Source: Erwinia sp. (GTDB taxonomy: Bacteria; Pseudomonadota; Gammaproteobacteria; Enterobacterales; Enterobacteriaceae). From it: a stretch of 64,000 bases of DNA. The translations under genes were made by a program, and so were the position numbers. Below are positions 28,153 to 38,482 of this stretch, one piece after another. The stretch lies in the NCBI GenBank assembly GCA_964016415.1, contig OZ024666.1:310001-374000 (forward strand), in the 5' to 3' direction. Position 1 is the stretch's first letter. Each line of letters starts with the position of its first letter. Under the pieces are notes generated by a model. It did no database searches. It was given only the letters and a program-made list of their open reading frames with translations, and was not told the DNA's origin.

Positions 28153-29130
28153 ATGCCACATAGTTTGACCTGGTGCGATTTGCCATCCGATATTTCCCTC
28201 TGGCAAGGGTTACCTCTCTCCCTCAGCGGCGATGAGGTGATGCCGCTGGATTATCGGGCTGGTCATACCGGCTGGTTGTTGTATGGACAAGCGCTGGATA
28301 AGCATCGCCTGACCGCGCTTCAGCATCAGTTGGGAGCCGCCATGGTGATTGTCAGTGCCTGGCGAGTAGAAGGGTATTTAGTTGTCCACCTTGCAGGTAA
28401 ACTGACCCCACTTGCTACCGACCTGGCCCATGCCGCCGGACTGGATGTGGCACCATTAGGCCAGATGCCCCATTTAAAAACCCCCGGTCTGTTACTGATG
28501 GATATGGATTCGACGGCGATTGAAATTGAGTGTATCGATGAGATTGCCCGCCTAGCTGGGTGCGGTGACCAGGTGGCTGAAGTGACTGAGCGCGCTATGC
28601 GCGGTGAGCTTGATTTTGCCAGCAGCTTGCGTCAGCGTGTGGCGGCACTGGAAGGTGCCGATGCGACGATTCTTGCCACAGTGCGTGATGCTTTGCCGCT
28701 GATGCCGGGCCTGCGTACATTGGTAAGTACGCTGCAGTCACTGGGTTGGCAGGTGGCTATTGCCTCTGGCGGCTTCACCTTTTTTGCTGAATATCTGCGT
28801 GACACACTCAACCTGTCGTCGATTGCGGCGAATGTGCTTGATATCCGCGATGGTAAACTGACCGGGAAGGTCGTTGGTGATATCGTGGATGCGCGCTATA
28901 AAGCGGATATGCTGGCACGTCTCTCTGAGCGTTTTAATATTGCGCCGGGTCAGACGGTTGCAGTGGGAGATGGTGCGAATGATTTACCGATGATCGCGGC
29001 CGCTGATTTAGGCATTGCGTATCATGCTAAACCGAAGGTCAACCAACAGGCGACATTTACTATTCGTCATGCTGATCTGACCGGGGTGTTGTGTATTCTG
29101 AGTGGTAGCCTGAAAAGCGAAGAACGCTAA
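28153..29130 (+). CDS. serB: Phosphoserine phosphatase
   Basis: A 325-residue HAD phosphatase for the last step of serine synthesis. Motif I LLMDMDSTAIEIECIDEIA holds the nucleophile Asp (DMDST), motif II is IASGGFTFFAE, and motif IV VGDGANDLPM binds magnesium. The N-terminal 100 residues match the regulatory part of E. coli SerB (322 residues). It is followed by radA after 12 bases in a serB-radA-nadR run conserved with E. coli. Confidence 0.97.
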   Translation: MPHSLTWCDLPSDISLWQGLPLSLSGDEVMPLDYRAGHTGWLLYGQALDKHRLTALQHQLGAAMVIVSAWRVEGYLVVHLAGKLTPLATDLAHAAGLDVAPLGQMPHLKTPGLLLMDMDSTAIEIECIDEIARLAGCGDQVAEVTERAMRGELDFASSLRQRVAALEGADATILATVRDALPLMPGLRTLVSTLQSLGWQVAIASGGFTFFAEYLRDTLNLSSIAANVLDIRDGKLTGKVVGDIVDARYKADMLARLSERFNIAPGQTVAVGDGANDLPMIAAADLGIAYHAKPKVNQQATFTIRHADLTGVLCILSGSLKSEER

Positions 29131-29142
29131 GAGGAGAACAGG

Positions 29143-30522
29143 GTGGCCAAAGCTGTAAAACGGGCGTTTGTTTGCAACGAGTGTGGGGCAGATTACCCAC
29201 GCTGGCAGGGGCAATGCAGTGCCTGTCATGCCTGGAATACCATCACGGAAGTCAGATTATCCTCCGCCTCCTCTGAGCGCAGCGATCGCTTATCGGGATA
29301 TGCAGGCAACGCCGGGATGAGCCGGGTACAGAAGCTTTCTGAAATCAGTCTGGAAGCGTTGCCGCGTTTCAGTACCGGATTTAAAGAGTTTGATCGTGTA
29401 TTAGGGGGCGGGGTAGTTCCGGGCAGTGCGATTCTTATCGGCGGAAATCCCGGAGCCGGGAAGAGTACTCTTCTGCTGCAAACTCTGTGTCGTCTGGCTC
29501 AGGAGATGAAAGCCCTTTATGTCACTGGTGAAGAATCACTGCAACAAGTCGCTATGCGTGCTCATCGATTGAGTCTGCCTGCCGATAATTTGCATATGCT
29601 CTCAGAGACCAGCATTGAACAAATTTGTCTGATTGCAGAGCAGGAACAACCGCGGCTGATGGTGATCGATTCGATTCAGGTGATGCATATGGCAGATATT
29701 CAGTCATCACCGGGTAGTGTCGCTCAGGTACGTGAAACCGCCGCTTATCTGACTCGATTTGCAAAAACCCGCGGGGTTGCCATTATCATGGTGGGCCATG
29801 TCACAAAAGATGGTTCACTGGCGGGTCCCAAAGTACTTGAACACTGTATTGATTGTTCAGTATTGCTTGATGGGGATGCGGATTCACGCTTTCGTACTCT
29901 GCGTAGTCATAAAAATCGCTTTGGTGCAGTCAATGAACTGGGTGTCTTTGCTATGACAGAGCAGGGCTTGCGAGAAGTGAGTAACCCTTCAGCGATCTTT
30001 CTCAGCCGCGGTGACGAGATTACCTCTGGCAGTTCGGTGATGGTTTTATGGGAAGGCACCCGTCCTTTGCTGGTAGAAATACAGGCGCTGGTGGATCAGT
30101 CAATGCTGGGCAACCCACGTCGGGTAGCCGTAGGGCTTGAGCAGAATCGTCTGGCAATTTTACTCGCGGTGTTACATCGTCATGGTGGGTTGCAAATGGC
30201 TGATCAGGATGTGTTTGTTAACGTGGTAGGGGGTGTGAAAGTTACGGAAACCAGTGCTGATTTAGCCTTACTCCTCTCTATGGTATCGAGCTTGCGTGAT
30301 CGTCCTTTGCCTCAGGATTTAGTGGTATTTGGTGAAGTGGGGCTGGCAGGTGAAATACGTCCGGTGCCGAGTGGTCAGGAACGCATCACCGAAGCGGCGA
30401 AACACGGTTTCAGGCGAGCGATAGTCCCTGTCGCCAATATGCCGAAAAAGGCGGTGGAAAACATGAAAATTTATGGTGTCAAAAAACTGGCGGATGCGCT
30501 GAGCATTGTCGATGAGCTTTGA
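29143..30522 (+). CDS. radA: DNA repair ATPase RadA
   Basis: A 459-residue helicase-like ATPase that promotes branch migration during recombinational repair. It has a four-cysteine zinc finger (CNECGADYPRWQGQCSACHAW), Walker A GGNPGAGKST, a RecA-like core, the RadA motif KNRFG (SHKNRFGAVNELGVF) and a C-terminal Lon-protease-like domain (DVFVNVVGGVKVTETSADLA). The start is GTG 29143 after GAGGAGAA. E. coli RadA has 460 residues. Confidence 0.97.
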   Translation: MAKAVKRAFVCNECGADYPRWQGQCSACHAWNTITEVRLSSASSERSDRLSGYAGNAGMSRVQKLSEISLEALPRFSTGFKEFDRVLGGGVVPGSAILIGGNPGAGKSTLLLQTLCRLAQEMKALYVTGEESLQQVAMRAHRLSLPADNLHMLSETSIEQICLIAEQEQPRLMVIDSIQVMHMADIQSSPGSVAQVRETAAYLTRFAKTRGVAIIMVGHVTKDGSLAGPKVLEHCIDCSVLLDGDADSRFRTLRSHKNRFGAVNELGVFAMTEQGLREVSNPSAIFLSRGDEITSGSSVMVLWEGTRPLLVEIQALVDQSMLGNPRRVAVGLEQNRLAILLAVLHRHGGLQMADQDVFVNVVGGVKVTETSADLALLLSMVSSLRDRPLPQDLVVFGEVGLAGEIRPVPSGQERITEAAKHGFRRAIVPVANMPKKAVENMKIYGVKKLADALSIVDEL

Positions 30523-30617
30523 CGATTATACTGTGAGCCAGCCGAGTCACTGACTCTGCTGGTACAGAATTGATTATGCGGAATGTGTCCGCGAGCCGGA
30601 GTTGCAGGAGGCTAGTT

Positions 30618-31844
30618 TTGTCATCGTTTGAATACCTTAAAACGGCAATCCGCCAGCAGGGACATACATTACAACAGGTGGCTGACGCCAGTGGTATGAC
30701 GAAAGGCTATCTCAGTCAGTTGCTGAATGCCAAGATCAAAAGTCCCGGTGCCCAAAAACTGGAAGCACTACACCGTTTTCTGGGAATAGCGTTTCCTTAC
30801 AATGAGAAAACGGTTGGCGCCATATTCGGCAAATTTTATCCGTTGCATACCGGACATATTTATCTTATTCAGCGTGCCTGTAGCCAGGTAGATGAGTTGC
30901 ATATCATACTTGGCTATGATGAACAGCGTGACAGGTTACTGTTTGAAGACAGTGCGATGTCGCAGCAGCCCACAGTCAGTGATCGACTGCGTTGGTTGTT
31001 GCAGACGTTTAAGTATCAAAAAAATATTCGTATTCACGCCTTTAACGAGGAGGGAATGGAACCCTATCCTCACGGCTGGGATGTCTGGAGCCATGGCATC
31101 CGCGATTTTATGGCCCAAAAAGGTATCGTTCCGCAGCGCGTCTATACCAGCGAAGCAGCAGACAGTCCTCAGTACCAGACACACCTGGGTGTTGAGACTG
31201 TGCTGATTGATCCCGAACGATCATTTATGAATATCAGCGGCGCGCGGATCCGTCATGACCCTTTTCATTACTGGGAATATATTCCTACTGAGGTAAAACC
31301 TTTTTTCGTCAGAACCGTGGCGATACTTGGCGGTGAGTCCAGCGGAAAATCGACACTGGTGAATAAACTGGCCAATATTTTTAATACCACCAGTGCCTGG
31401 GAGTTCGGTCGTGACTATGTTTTTTCCCACCTTGGCGGAGATGAGATTGCACTGCAATATTCTGATTATGACAAAATCGCTTTAGGTCAGGCTCAATACA
31501 TTGATTTTGCAGTTAAATATGCTAACAAGGTCGCGTTTATTGATACGGATTTTGTTACCACCCAGGCGTTCTGTAAAAAATATGAAGGACGGGAACATCC
31601 TTTTGTTCAGGCGCTGATTGACGAATATCGTTTCGATTTAGTGATACTGCTGGAAAATAATGTTCCCTGGGTTGCCGATGGGCTACGCAGTCTTGGCAGT
31701 TCGGTGGATCGCCGCGCCTTCCAGGCTATGCTGGTGGAAATGCTGAACAAAAATAATGTGCCTTATGTGCATGTCGAAGAGAATGATTATGATCAGCGTT
31801 TTTTACGCTGTATCGAACTGGTCAAAACGATGCTCGGTACATAA
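30618..31844 (+). CDS. nadR: NAD biosynthesis regulator / NMN adenylyltransferase / ribosylnicotinamide kinase
   Basis: A 408-residue protein with three activities: an N-terminal helix-turn-helix repressor of NAD genes (TLQQVADASGMTKGYLSQLL), a central NMN adenylyltransferase (GKFYPLHTGHIYLIQRA, with ISGARIR) and a C-terminal ribosylnicotinamide kinase with Walker A GGESSGKST. TTG 30618, behind CAGGAGG, gives MSSFEYLKTAIRQQG, aligning with the E. coli start (MSSFDYLKTAIKQQG); the upstream in-frame ATG has no support. E. coli NadR has 410 residues. Confidence 0.95.
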   Translation: MSSFEYLKTAIRQQGHTLQQVADASGMTKGYLSQLLNAKIKSPGAQKLEALHRFLGIAFPYNEKTVGAIFGKFYPLHTGHIYLIQRACSQVDELHIILGYDEQRDRLLFEDSAMSQQPTVSDRLRWLLQTFKYQKNIRIHAFNEEGMEPYPHGWDVWSHGIRDFMAQKGIVPQRVYTSEAADSPQYQTHLGVETVLIDPERSFMNISGARIRHDPFHYWEYIPTEVKPFFVRTVAILGGESSGKSTLVNKLANIFNTTSAWEFGRDYVFSHLGGDEIALQYSDYDKIALGQAQYIDFAVKYANKVAFIDTDFVTTQAFCKKYEGREHPFVQALIDEYRFDLVILLENNVPWVADGLRSLGSSVDRRAFQAMLVEMLNKNNVPYVHVEENDYDQRFLRCIELVKTMLGT

Positions 31845-31857
31845 TAAGGTACAGATA

Positions 31858-31884
31858 CAAAAAAGCCAGGCATTGTGCCTGGCT
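31858..31884 (-). terminator. Intrinsic terminator of ettA
   Basis: On the minus strand AGCCAGGCA-CAA-TGCCTGGCT is a perfect 9-bp stem followed by TTTTTT. It sits directly after the ettA stop and may also end nadR from the other side. Confidence 0.85.
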
Positions 31885-31897
31885 ACGGTAATCGGTG

Positions 31898-33565
31898 TTA
31901 CTTAGCAATGCGTTTATATTTGATCCGTTTCGGCTCAAGGGCATCGGCTCCCAGAGTACGTTTCTTGTATTCTTCGTATTCAGTGAAGTTGCCTTCGAAA
32001 AACTCGATTTTACCCTCATCCTGATAATCAAGAATATGCGTAGCAATACGGTCAAGAAACCAACGGTCATGCGAAATAACCATTGCACAGCCAGGAAATT
32101 CCAGCAGGGCGTTTTCCAGCGCTCGCAGCGTTTCGATATCAAGGTCGTTGGTTGGCTCATCCAGTAATAACAGGTTACCGCCAACTTGCAGCAATTTGGC
32201 CAGATGCAAACGCCCACGCTCACCACCAGAGAGTTCGCCAACACGTTTCCCCTGATCAACGCCTTTAAAGTTGAAGCGCCCTACGTAGGCTCGACTTGGC
32301 ATCTCGGTGCTACCGATGCGCATGATGTCCTGGCCCCCGGAAACTTCTTCCCACACTGTTTTACTGTTGTCCATGCTGTCACGGAACTGGTCAACTGAGG
32401 CGAGGGTGACTGTTTCTCCCAGCTCGATAGTGCCCGCATCGGCCTGTTCCTGCCCAGAGAGTAGTCTGAACAAGGTTGATTTTCCCGCCCCGTTAGGACC
32501 GATGATGCCGACAATCGCTCCTTTAGGCAGTGAAAAAGAGAGATCATCAATCAGCAGTCTGTCACCGTAAGCTTTGTGCAGATTGCTCACTTCCACCACC
32601 TTATCGCCTAACCGGGCTCCAGGTGGAATGAACAATTCATTGGTTTCGATGCGTTTTTGATATTCGGTACTGTTCAGTTCTTCAAAGCGTGCCAGGCGTG
32701 CTTTGCCTTTTGACTGACGACCTTTAGCTCCCTGACGAACCCACTCCAGTTCTTTCTCGATGGATTTACGTCGCGCGGCCTCTGCTGAAGCCTCTTGTGC
32801 AAGACGTGCATCTTTCTGCTCCAGCCAGGACGAGTAGTTTCCTTCCCACGGAATACCCTCACCACGGTCAAGCTCAAGTATCCAGCCTGCTACGTTGTCG
32901 AGGAAATAACGGTCATGGGTAATCGCTACCACAGTGCCTTCAAAATCATGCAGGAAACGCTCCAGCCAGGCGACGGATTCTGCATCAAGGTGGTTGGTTG
33001 GCTCATCCAGCAGCAGCATATCTGGTTTTTCCAGCAACAGACGGCAGAGTGCGACGCGACGGCGCTCTCCTCCCGACAGGTTGCCGATTTTAGCTTCCCA
33101 GTCAGGCAAACGTAATGCATCAGCTGCACGTTCCAGCTGGGTATTCAGATTATGTCCGTCATGTGCCTGGATGATCTCTTCCAGACGCCCCTGTTCTGCG
33201 GCCAGTTTATCAAAATCAGCGTTTTCTTCCGCATAGAGTGCATAGACTTCATCAAGGCGTTTCAGCGCTGTTACCACTTCGCTTACCGCCTCTTCAACGG
33301 ACTCACGCACGGTATGTTCCGGATTAAGTTGAGGCTCCTGGGGCAGATAGCCAATTTTGATGCCTGGCTGTGGTCTGGCTTCCCCTTCGATATCTTTATC
33401 GATGCCTGCCATAATGCGTAACAGGGTGGATTTACCTGCACCATTTAACCCAAGGACACCGATTTTGGCGCCGGGGAAAAAGCTCAGGGAGATATTCTTC
33501 AGAATATGGCGTTTCGGTGGTACTACTTTACCGACGCGATGCATGCTATAGACGAATTGAGCCAC
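31898..33565 (-). CDS. ettA: Energy-dependent translational throttle protein EttA
   Basis: A 555-residue ABC-F ATPase that binds the ribosomal E site and couples the first elongation step to ATP/ADP levels. Two ABC domains: Walker A GLNGAGKST and GPNGAGKST, signatures LSGGERRRVALCRLL and LSGGERGRLHLAKLL, Walker B MLLLDEPTNHLD and LLLLDEPTNDLD. The arm and P-site interaction linker lie between them (WLEQKDARLAQEASAEAARRK region). Length equals E. coli EttA. The start is GTG 33565. Not a transporter, as it lacks membrane segments. Confidence 0.97.
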   Translation of the reverse strand: MAQFVYSMHRVGKVVPPKRHILKNISLSFFPGAKIGVLGLNGAGKSTLLRIMAGIDKDIEGEARPQPGIKIGYLPQEPQLNPEHTVRESVEEAVSEVVTALKRLDEVYALYAEENADFDKLAAEQGRLEEIIQAHDGHNLNTQLERAADALRLPDWEAKIGNLSGGERRRVALCRLLLEKPDMLLLDEPTNHLDAESVAWLERFLHDFEGTVVAITHDRYFLDNVAGWILELDRGEGIPWEGNYSSWLEQKDARLAQEASAEAARRKSIEKELEWVRQGAKGRQSKGKARLARFEELNSTEYQKRIETNELFIPPGARLGDKVVEVSNLHKAYGDRLLIDDLSFSLPKGAIVGIIGPNGAGKSTLFRLLSGQEQADAGTIELGETVTLASVDQFRDSMDNSKTVWEEVSGGQDIMRIGSTEMPSRAYVGRFNFKGVDQGKRVGELSGGERGRLHLAKLLQVGGNLLLLDEPTNDLDIETLRALENALLEFPGCAMVISHDRWFLDRIATHILDYQDEGKIEFFEGNFTEYEEYKKRTLGADALEPKRIKYKRIAK

Positions 33566-33836
33566 GGAGAATGAGCCTCTCAGATCTCTTGGTTGTTACT
33601 CAGGGCATGGGCTGCCCATCCAGGAGATAAAGTTTAGCTGTTTTCCTGCGCCAATCACAGTGATACGACAGGCAATATGTATGTTATTCATTAGCAACGG
33701 ACTGAACAAGTAGGTAAAAGAGCACACTAATAAGAATATAATACTGCGGTTACGTAAATTTTTGTGGATGATGTGGCAGGATAATCACCGCAGGGTTAGC
33801 ATAACTGGCCTTAATCAATGGACAAGGGGCAATAAC

Positions 33837-35771
33837 GTGAGGCTGAGTAAGAGACCAGGAATCCGCAGTGTAATAACCGCAGCAGGGTTATTGATGATTA
33901 CCAGTGTTGTTCACGCTGATTCATTAGAGGCTCAACGTCAGCGTTATCAGCAAATACTCAGCGCATGGGATAGCAACCAGCAGGTTCGGGTGGTGCAGCT
34001 ATTGCCTGGTTTGCGTGATTATCCGCTTTATCCTTACCTCGTTTATCGTCAGTTGATCGAAAATCTTAATCAGCAAAGCAGTGAAACTATCAATCGTTTT
34101 ATCGCCTCTTATCCCACACTCCCTGCGGCTCGCTCACTCCCTGCCCAATTTGTAAATGAACTGGCACGACGTGAGGATTGGCAGGGTTTGCTCTCATTTG
34201 CTCCGCAGCCACCAGAATCTGCTGCTGCGCGTTGCAACTGGTACTATGCAAAGTGGGCAACCGGCCAACAACAGCAAGCCTGGCAAGGTGCGCAAAGCAC
34301 CTGGTTACAGGGCCAGTCGCAGCCAGCCAGTTGTGATAAGTTGTTTGATGTCTGGCAGGGAGCCGGACAGCAAACAGCATTGATGACACTTGAGCGTATT
34401 CGTCTGGCATTAAAAGAAGATAATGGTTCTCTGGTCATGCATCTGGTTAAACAGTTGCCGGATGAGTATGCGACGATGTCAGATGCGATAATCCAGCTAC
34501 AGAAGGATCCGGCTACTGTCGCGAGTTTCGCCCAGCGTACCGGACCGACACCCTTTACCCGGCAGGCGACGATACTGGCCTTTAAACGACTGGCACGAAG
34601 TGATGCTGAGCAGGCAAGAAGTCTTATCCCGTCATTGATACAGCGGCAAAAGATGGACGAAAGCGAAGCGCAGCAACTCAAAGAGAGTGTTGCCTGGCGG
34701 CTGATGAGTGGCAGCGTGACAACGGAACAGGCACGCTGGCGCGATAATGTCATCATGCGCAGTGAGGACTCAGCGTTAATTGAAAGGCGGGTCAGAATAG
34801 CGCTGGGGGATAATGATCGCCGGGGTTTAAATACCTGGATTGCACGTCTGCCGGTCGAAACCAAAGGGAAAGATGAATGGATGTATTGGCAGGCTGATTT
34901 ATTGCTGGAAAAAGGAAGAAAGCAGTTAGCGACGCAATTACTCCAGCAGCTGATGGCCGGGAGAGGTTTTTATCCCATGGTTGCGGCGCAGCGTCTGGGC
35001 GAGGGATATGTGTTGCGGGTTAATGAAAGCACACTACCGAGTGACAGCCTGACACAAAGCAGTGAGATGGGCCGCGTGCGTGAATTGATGTATTGGGGTA
35101 AAGATAATATGGCACGTGCAGAATGGCGCTCACTTATCATCAGCCGTCCGGTCATCGAACAGCAGCAGTTGGCTCATTACGCACGTGTGCAAAATTGGTG
35201 GGATCTAAGCGTGCAGGCCACTATCGCTGGTAGGTTGTGGGATCAACTCGGCGAACGCTTTCCGCTCGCCTTTCAGCCAGAGTTTAATAAATACATAGCA
35301 GGAAAAACTATCGCACGGAGTTATGCAATGGCAATTGCCCGTCAGGAGAGTGCCTGGAATCCGGAGGCTCGCTCGCCAGTAGGGGCAACCGGATTGATGC
35401 AATTAATGCCCGCAACGGCACAACATACCGTAAAGATATCGGGTATTTCGGGATACAGCAGCAGTAATCAGCTGCTGGTACCCGATATCAATATACAGAT
35501 TGGCACTCAGTATCTTGACTCGGTTTATCAGCAGTTTGACTCCAATCGGATACTGGCTTCTGCAGCTTATAATGCAGGCCCTTCCCGTGTGAAAAGCTGG
35601 CTAAACAACAGCGCGGGACGTTTGAATGCGGTGGCATTTATTGAATCGATCCCTTTTTCTGAAACGCGCAATTACGTGAAAAACGTCCTGGCATATGATT
35701 TTTACTATCAGTGCTTTATGGATAAACCTGATCGTCTGCTGACAAGTAAAGAGTGGAATCGTCGCTACTGA
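33837..35771 (+). CDS. slt: Soluble lytic murein transglycosylase Slt70
   Basis: A 644-residue periplasmic enzyme that cleaves peptidoglycan to 1,6-anhydromuropeptides. GTG 33837 behind AAGGGG gives a basic start, a hydrophobic segment (ITAAGLLMITSVVHA) and cleavage before DSLEAQRQRY. Most of the protein is the superhelical U/L domain. The C-terminal catalytic domain carries the Glu in AIARQESAWNPEARSPVGATGLMQLMP, with SAAYNAGPSRVKSWL. E. coli Slt has 645. It is followed by trpR. Confidence 0.96.
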   Translation: MRLSKRPGIRSVITAAGLLMITSVVHADSLEAQRQRYQQILSAWDSNQQVRVVQLLPGLRDYPLYPYLVYRQLIENLNQQSSETINRFIASYPTLPAARSLPAQFVNELARREDWQGLLSFAPQPPESAAARCNWYYAKWATGQQQQAWQGAQSTWLQGQSQPASCDKLFDVWQGAGQQTALMTLERIRLALKEDNGSLVMHLVKQLPDEYATMSDAIIQLQKDPATVASFAQRTGPTPFTRQATILAFKRLARSDAEQARSLIPSLIQRQKMDESEAQQLKESVAWRLMSGSVTTEQARWRDNVIMRSEDSALIERRVRIALGDNDRRGLNTWIARLPVETKGKDEWMYWQADLLLEKGRKQLATQLLQQLMAGRGFYPMVAAQRLGEGYVLRVNESTLPSDSLTQSSEMGRVRELMYWGKDNMARAEWRSLIISRPVIEQQQLAHYARVQNWWDLSVQATIAGRLWDQLGERFPLAFQPEFNKYIAGKTIARSYAMAIARQESAWNPEARSPVGATGLMQLMPATAQHTVKISGISGYSSSNQLLVPDINIQIGTQYLDSVYQQFDSNRILASAAYNAGPSRVKSWLNNSAGRLNAVAFIESIPFSETRNYVKNVLAYDFYYQCFMDKPDRLLTSKEWNRRY

Positions 35772-35797
35772 TCCCTATTCTGGTGTGGTATGCTGAT

Positions 35798-35815
35798 GTA
35801 CTAGTTAATGAGTAT
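35798..35815 (+). promoter_or_regulatory. TrpR operator in the trpR promoter
   Basis: GTACTAGTTAATGAGTAT is a near-palindrome matching the trp operator core (ACTAGTT/AACTAGT), placed 12 bases before the trpR start. It implies autoregulation by tryptophan-bound TrpR, as in E. coli. Confidence 0.8.
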
Positions 35816-35826
35816 GGGTGAAGGTT

Positions 35827-36150
35827 ATGGCTGATTTCACAGGGTCGTCTGTCGCAGATCCGGCACACGCCGAGTGGCATCGTGTTGTGGCGTTGTTAGA
35901 ACTTGCGGCGAAGGAGGGGCATCTCGACGTCTTGCTACATTTACTGACGACACCAGATGAGCGTGAAGCCCTGGGAATACGCCTGCGTATTATTGAGGCT
36001 CTGCTTCAGGGGGATATCAGTCAGCGAGAATTGAAGCAGGATCTCGGGGTAGGAATTGCCACCATAACCCGAGGGTCAAACAGCCTGAAGAATGCGTCAC
36101 CCGCGCTCCTGACCTGGCTGGAGCGCGAGTTGTTAGCTGCCTCAGAGTGA
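35827..36150 (+). CDS. trpR: Trp operon repressor
   Basis: A 107-residue all-helical repressor that binds tryptophan and represses trp, aroH and its own gene. ATG 35827 is chosen over a GTG three codons upstream. The helix-turn-helix is [23 protein letters not shown] (E. coli [23 protein letters not shown]); the Trp-contacting [16 protein letters not shown] region appears as [22 protein letters not shown]. coli has Thr where this has Ile (GTR versus GIR). The end overlaps convergent yjjX by nine bases. Confidence 0.96.
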   Translation: MADFTGSSVADPAHAEWHRVVALLELAAKEGHLDVLLHLLTTPDEREALGIRLRIIEALLQGDISQRELKQDLGVGIATITRGSNSLKNASPALLTWLERELLAASE

Positions 36151-36702
36151 GGATGAGAGGATATCGGGTTCTTCCACTTCGGGAACGACATCATAAATGT
36201 CGTGATGGAAGGGGCAGAGCGCCAGAACCAGAGCCTGATGGTATACGCTTGCACGGCTGAGGATGTCATTGGTAAATATCCCAATAGCACCTCCCCGTTG
36301 GTTTATTTTTTCGATGCCCGAGATGCGAGCCATCTCTTCACCCAGTTCACGTCCCTGGTGAATTCCCTTCATGACAATATCAGGCAGGGTAAAACTGGCA
36401 GAGCGTGATTCTCCCCGGCGACGATGGTTCTCAACTACCATCCAGGCAAAAGCGCTGTTCTCTTCAATGCCAGCCTCAATCGCCACCCAAAAATCGGCCT
36501 CCGGCCGGACCTGGCGTGCATTCATGACACGTTGTCTGGCCCCTGTACGGGTTTCAGTATTAGTGACTGGTTGGGGAGATACGCCGCTATCGACCTCCAC
36601 CCCTTCTATGTGGCAGGATCCTTCCCCGAACACGTCGCTGAAAGCCTGAGATATAGCCGTTATTTTTGCTGGATTGATGGTTGCGGCGACAACGTGGTAC
36701 AT
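36142..36702 (-). CDS. yjjX: Inosine/xanthosine triphosphatase YjjX
   Basis: A 186-residue house-cleaning enzyme that hydrolyses ITP and XTP to keep deaminated purines out of nucleic acids. Start ATG 36702 follows AGGTGA; a GTG four codons upstream is less likely. Motifs [48 protein letters not shown] and [19 protein letters not shown] match E. coli YjjX (170 residues). The C-terminal [17 protein letters not shown] is longer than in E. coli and reaches into the end of trpR. Confidence 0.94.
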   Translation of the reverse strand: MYHVVAATINPAKITAISQAFSDVFGEGSCHIEGVEVDSGVSPQPVTNTETRTGARQRVMNARQVRPEADFWVAIEAGIEENSAFAWMVVENHRRRGESRSASFTLPDIVMKGIHQGRELGEEMARISGIEKINQRGGAIGIFTNDILSRASVYHQALVLALCPFHHDIYDVVPEVEEPDILSSSL

Positions 36703-36753
36703 AATGGTCTTCACCTTTTGCGTCCTATTTGCTGCAGTATAACGGAAAAACGT

Positions 36754-37401
36754 ATGTTACAGGTCTATCTTGTTCGTCACGGAGAAACAGAGTGGAATGC
36801 CGCCCGTCGTATTCAGGGGCAATCAGACAGTCCACTTACGATTAAAGGAAAGCAGCAGGCAGAGCAGGTTGCTCTGCGTCTGCAGGGATTGGGGATCACT
36901 CATGTGATTGCCAGTGATTTAGGCAGAACACAGCAGACAGCTGAGATTATTGCCGCGCATTGCAGGCTCGAAATGCAGCTTGATTCACGCTTACGTGAGC
37001 TACACATGGGGGTTTTGGAACAACGATTACTCGACTCTCTTACCCCTGAAGAGGAGTCATGGCGTACCACTTTGGTTAATGGCACCGAAGGCGCACGACT
37101 ACCTCAGGGGGAGTCGATGCTGGAAGTTGCAACCCGTATGCAGGCAGCGCTTAATACGCTACTTTCGTTGCCTCAGGGTAGCCGCCCTGTAGTGATAAGC
37201 CACGGTATCGCACTGGGCGTGCTGATCAGTACGTTACTGGGATTACCGGCACATGCTGAGCGTCGTTTACGTTTACGTAACTGTTCTCTTTCCCGGGTTG
37301 ATTATCAGCACGGGGAGTGGCTGGCTGCGGGATGGGTTGTGGAAACCGCTGGCGATGTGGCTCACCTTGATCTCCCCGCTCTGGACGAATTGCAGCGTTA
37401 A
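36754..37401 (+). CDS. gpmB: Histidine phosphatase GpmB (YtjC)
   Basis: A 215-residue member of the histidine phosphatase superfamily, annotated as a phosphoglycerate-mutase-like protein; in Salmonella it acts as a phosphatase. Catalytic motif [12 protein letters not shown] (phospho-His in RHGE) at residues 5-16 and the second His in [13 protein letters not shown] 36754 gives exactly the E. coli length. Divergent from yjjX as in E. coli. Confidence 0.95.
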   Translation: MLQVYLVRHGETEWNAARRIQGQSDSPLTIKGKQQAEQVALRLQGLGITHVIASDLGRTQQTAEIIAAHCRLEMQLDSRLRELHMGVLEQRLLDSLTPEEESWRTTLVNGTEGARLPQGESMLEVATRMQAALNTLLSLPQGSRPVVISHGIALGVLISTLLGLPAHAERRLRLRNCSLSRVDYQHGEWLAAGWVVETAGDVAHLDLPALDELQR

Positions 37402-37442
37402 CGCGCCGGCGGACCATGGGTTCGCCGGACAGTGATGGTTTG

Positions 37443-38321
37443 TCAGCAGGCAGAAGTGCGCAGCGGAATCAAATAGTCACAACGAATCGTCATCGGCGGT
37501 TCAGCACGTTTTTTTCCACCGTGAGTATAAATCCGTTCGATATCTTCTCCCTGTCGTCTTACCAGACCGAGTTGTGGCATGCAGGTTCCATAAACTAACA
37601 GAACGAAATCTTGTAACCCGGTACGGGGCCCTTCATAACTGAATTGAGCATATTCCCCACCTGGCAGGGTGAAACGCTGTGCAGATTTCAGTGGCTGAGG
37701 AAGTTGGCCTTCTTCAATAGCGGTGGTATAAAGGACTTCCTGCTCATCTTCTTTTTCAATACTTGGGTAGGAGCGATGCAATCCGTAAAGTACCGGAGGG
37801 ATCTGGTCTGCTTCAAACAAAAACTGCCGCCAAAAATGCAAACGCATCTCATTGCGATAGTGTGAAATTTGTTCCAGCGTGCAGGAGTATGTTTGTGTTT
37901 GTCCTACCAGTGTCATCTCAGGTAACGTCACGCGTGTCATTTCCGGCTGGATAAAAGGATCAAGCCGGATAGGAGGGCGTAAGCCGTATGCATTCCAGTC
38001 TGCGGTGCGGCGATAAGATGCCGGGGTCTGCTGGAACTGTTTTTTAAAAGCGCGTGTAAATGTTTGCTGGGAGTCGAAGCGATATTGCAGCGCGATATCT
38101 AAAATAGGACGACTGGTCAAACGTAAAGCAACTGCGGCCTTCGATAAGCGGCGTGCACGAATATAAGCCCCGATTGCATGGCCAGAAATTTCTTTAAACA
38201 TGCGTTGCAGATGCCATTTTGAATAACCTGCTTTACTGGCTACATTGTCAAGAGACAAGGGTTGATCCAGATGGCTTTCAAGCCAGACAAGTAAGTCGCG
38301 AATAATACCGGCCTGATCCAT
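37443..38321 (-). CDS. rob: AraC/XylS-family regulator Rob
   Basis: A 292-residue DNA-binding protein that activates the mar/sox/rob regulon (efflux and stress genes) on binding bile salts or fatty acids. The N-terminal AraC domain has two helix-turn-helix motifs (LDNVASKAGYSKWHLQRMFKE and ILDIALQYRFDSQQTFTRAFKKQF). The C-terminal GyrI-like ligand domain follows. E. coli Rob has 289 residues. Encoded convergent with gpmB and divergent from creA, as in E. coli. Confidence 0.96.
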   Translation of the reverse strand: MDQAGIIRDLLVWLESHLDQPLSLDNVASKAGYSKWHLQRMFKEISGHAIGAYIRARRLSKAAVALRLTSRPILDIALQYRFDSQQTFTRAFKKQFQQTPASYRRTADWNAYGLRPPIRLDPFIQPEMTRVTLPEMTLVGQTQTYSCTLEQISHYRNEMRLHFWRQFLFEADQIPPVLYGLHRSYPSIEKEDEQEVLYTTAIEEGQLPQPLKSAQRFTLPGGEYAQFSYEGPRTGLQDFVLLVYGTCMPQLGLVRRQGEDIERIYTHGGKKRAEPPMTIRCDYLIPLRTSAC

Positions 38322-38482
38322 AGACTGTCCTTATTGTGGTGAGCGTTGGCATGACTAAAACGTGATTATACGCAGCAGGTTAACCTCCTGAGTGAAACAT
38401 TATTTTATCGTGCCAGTTTTGCAGCGAATAGCACTATAAGGTAACTTACTGTGACATTGATTGTTTATTAAATGGTAATCAT

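Noticed and set aside
36424-36753. Long N-terminal extension of gpmB
   Set aside because: The extension overlaps yjjX on the other strand; the conserved protein starts at ATG 36754 with the RHGE motif at the expected distance.
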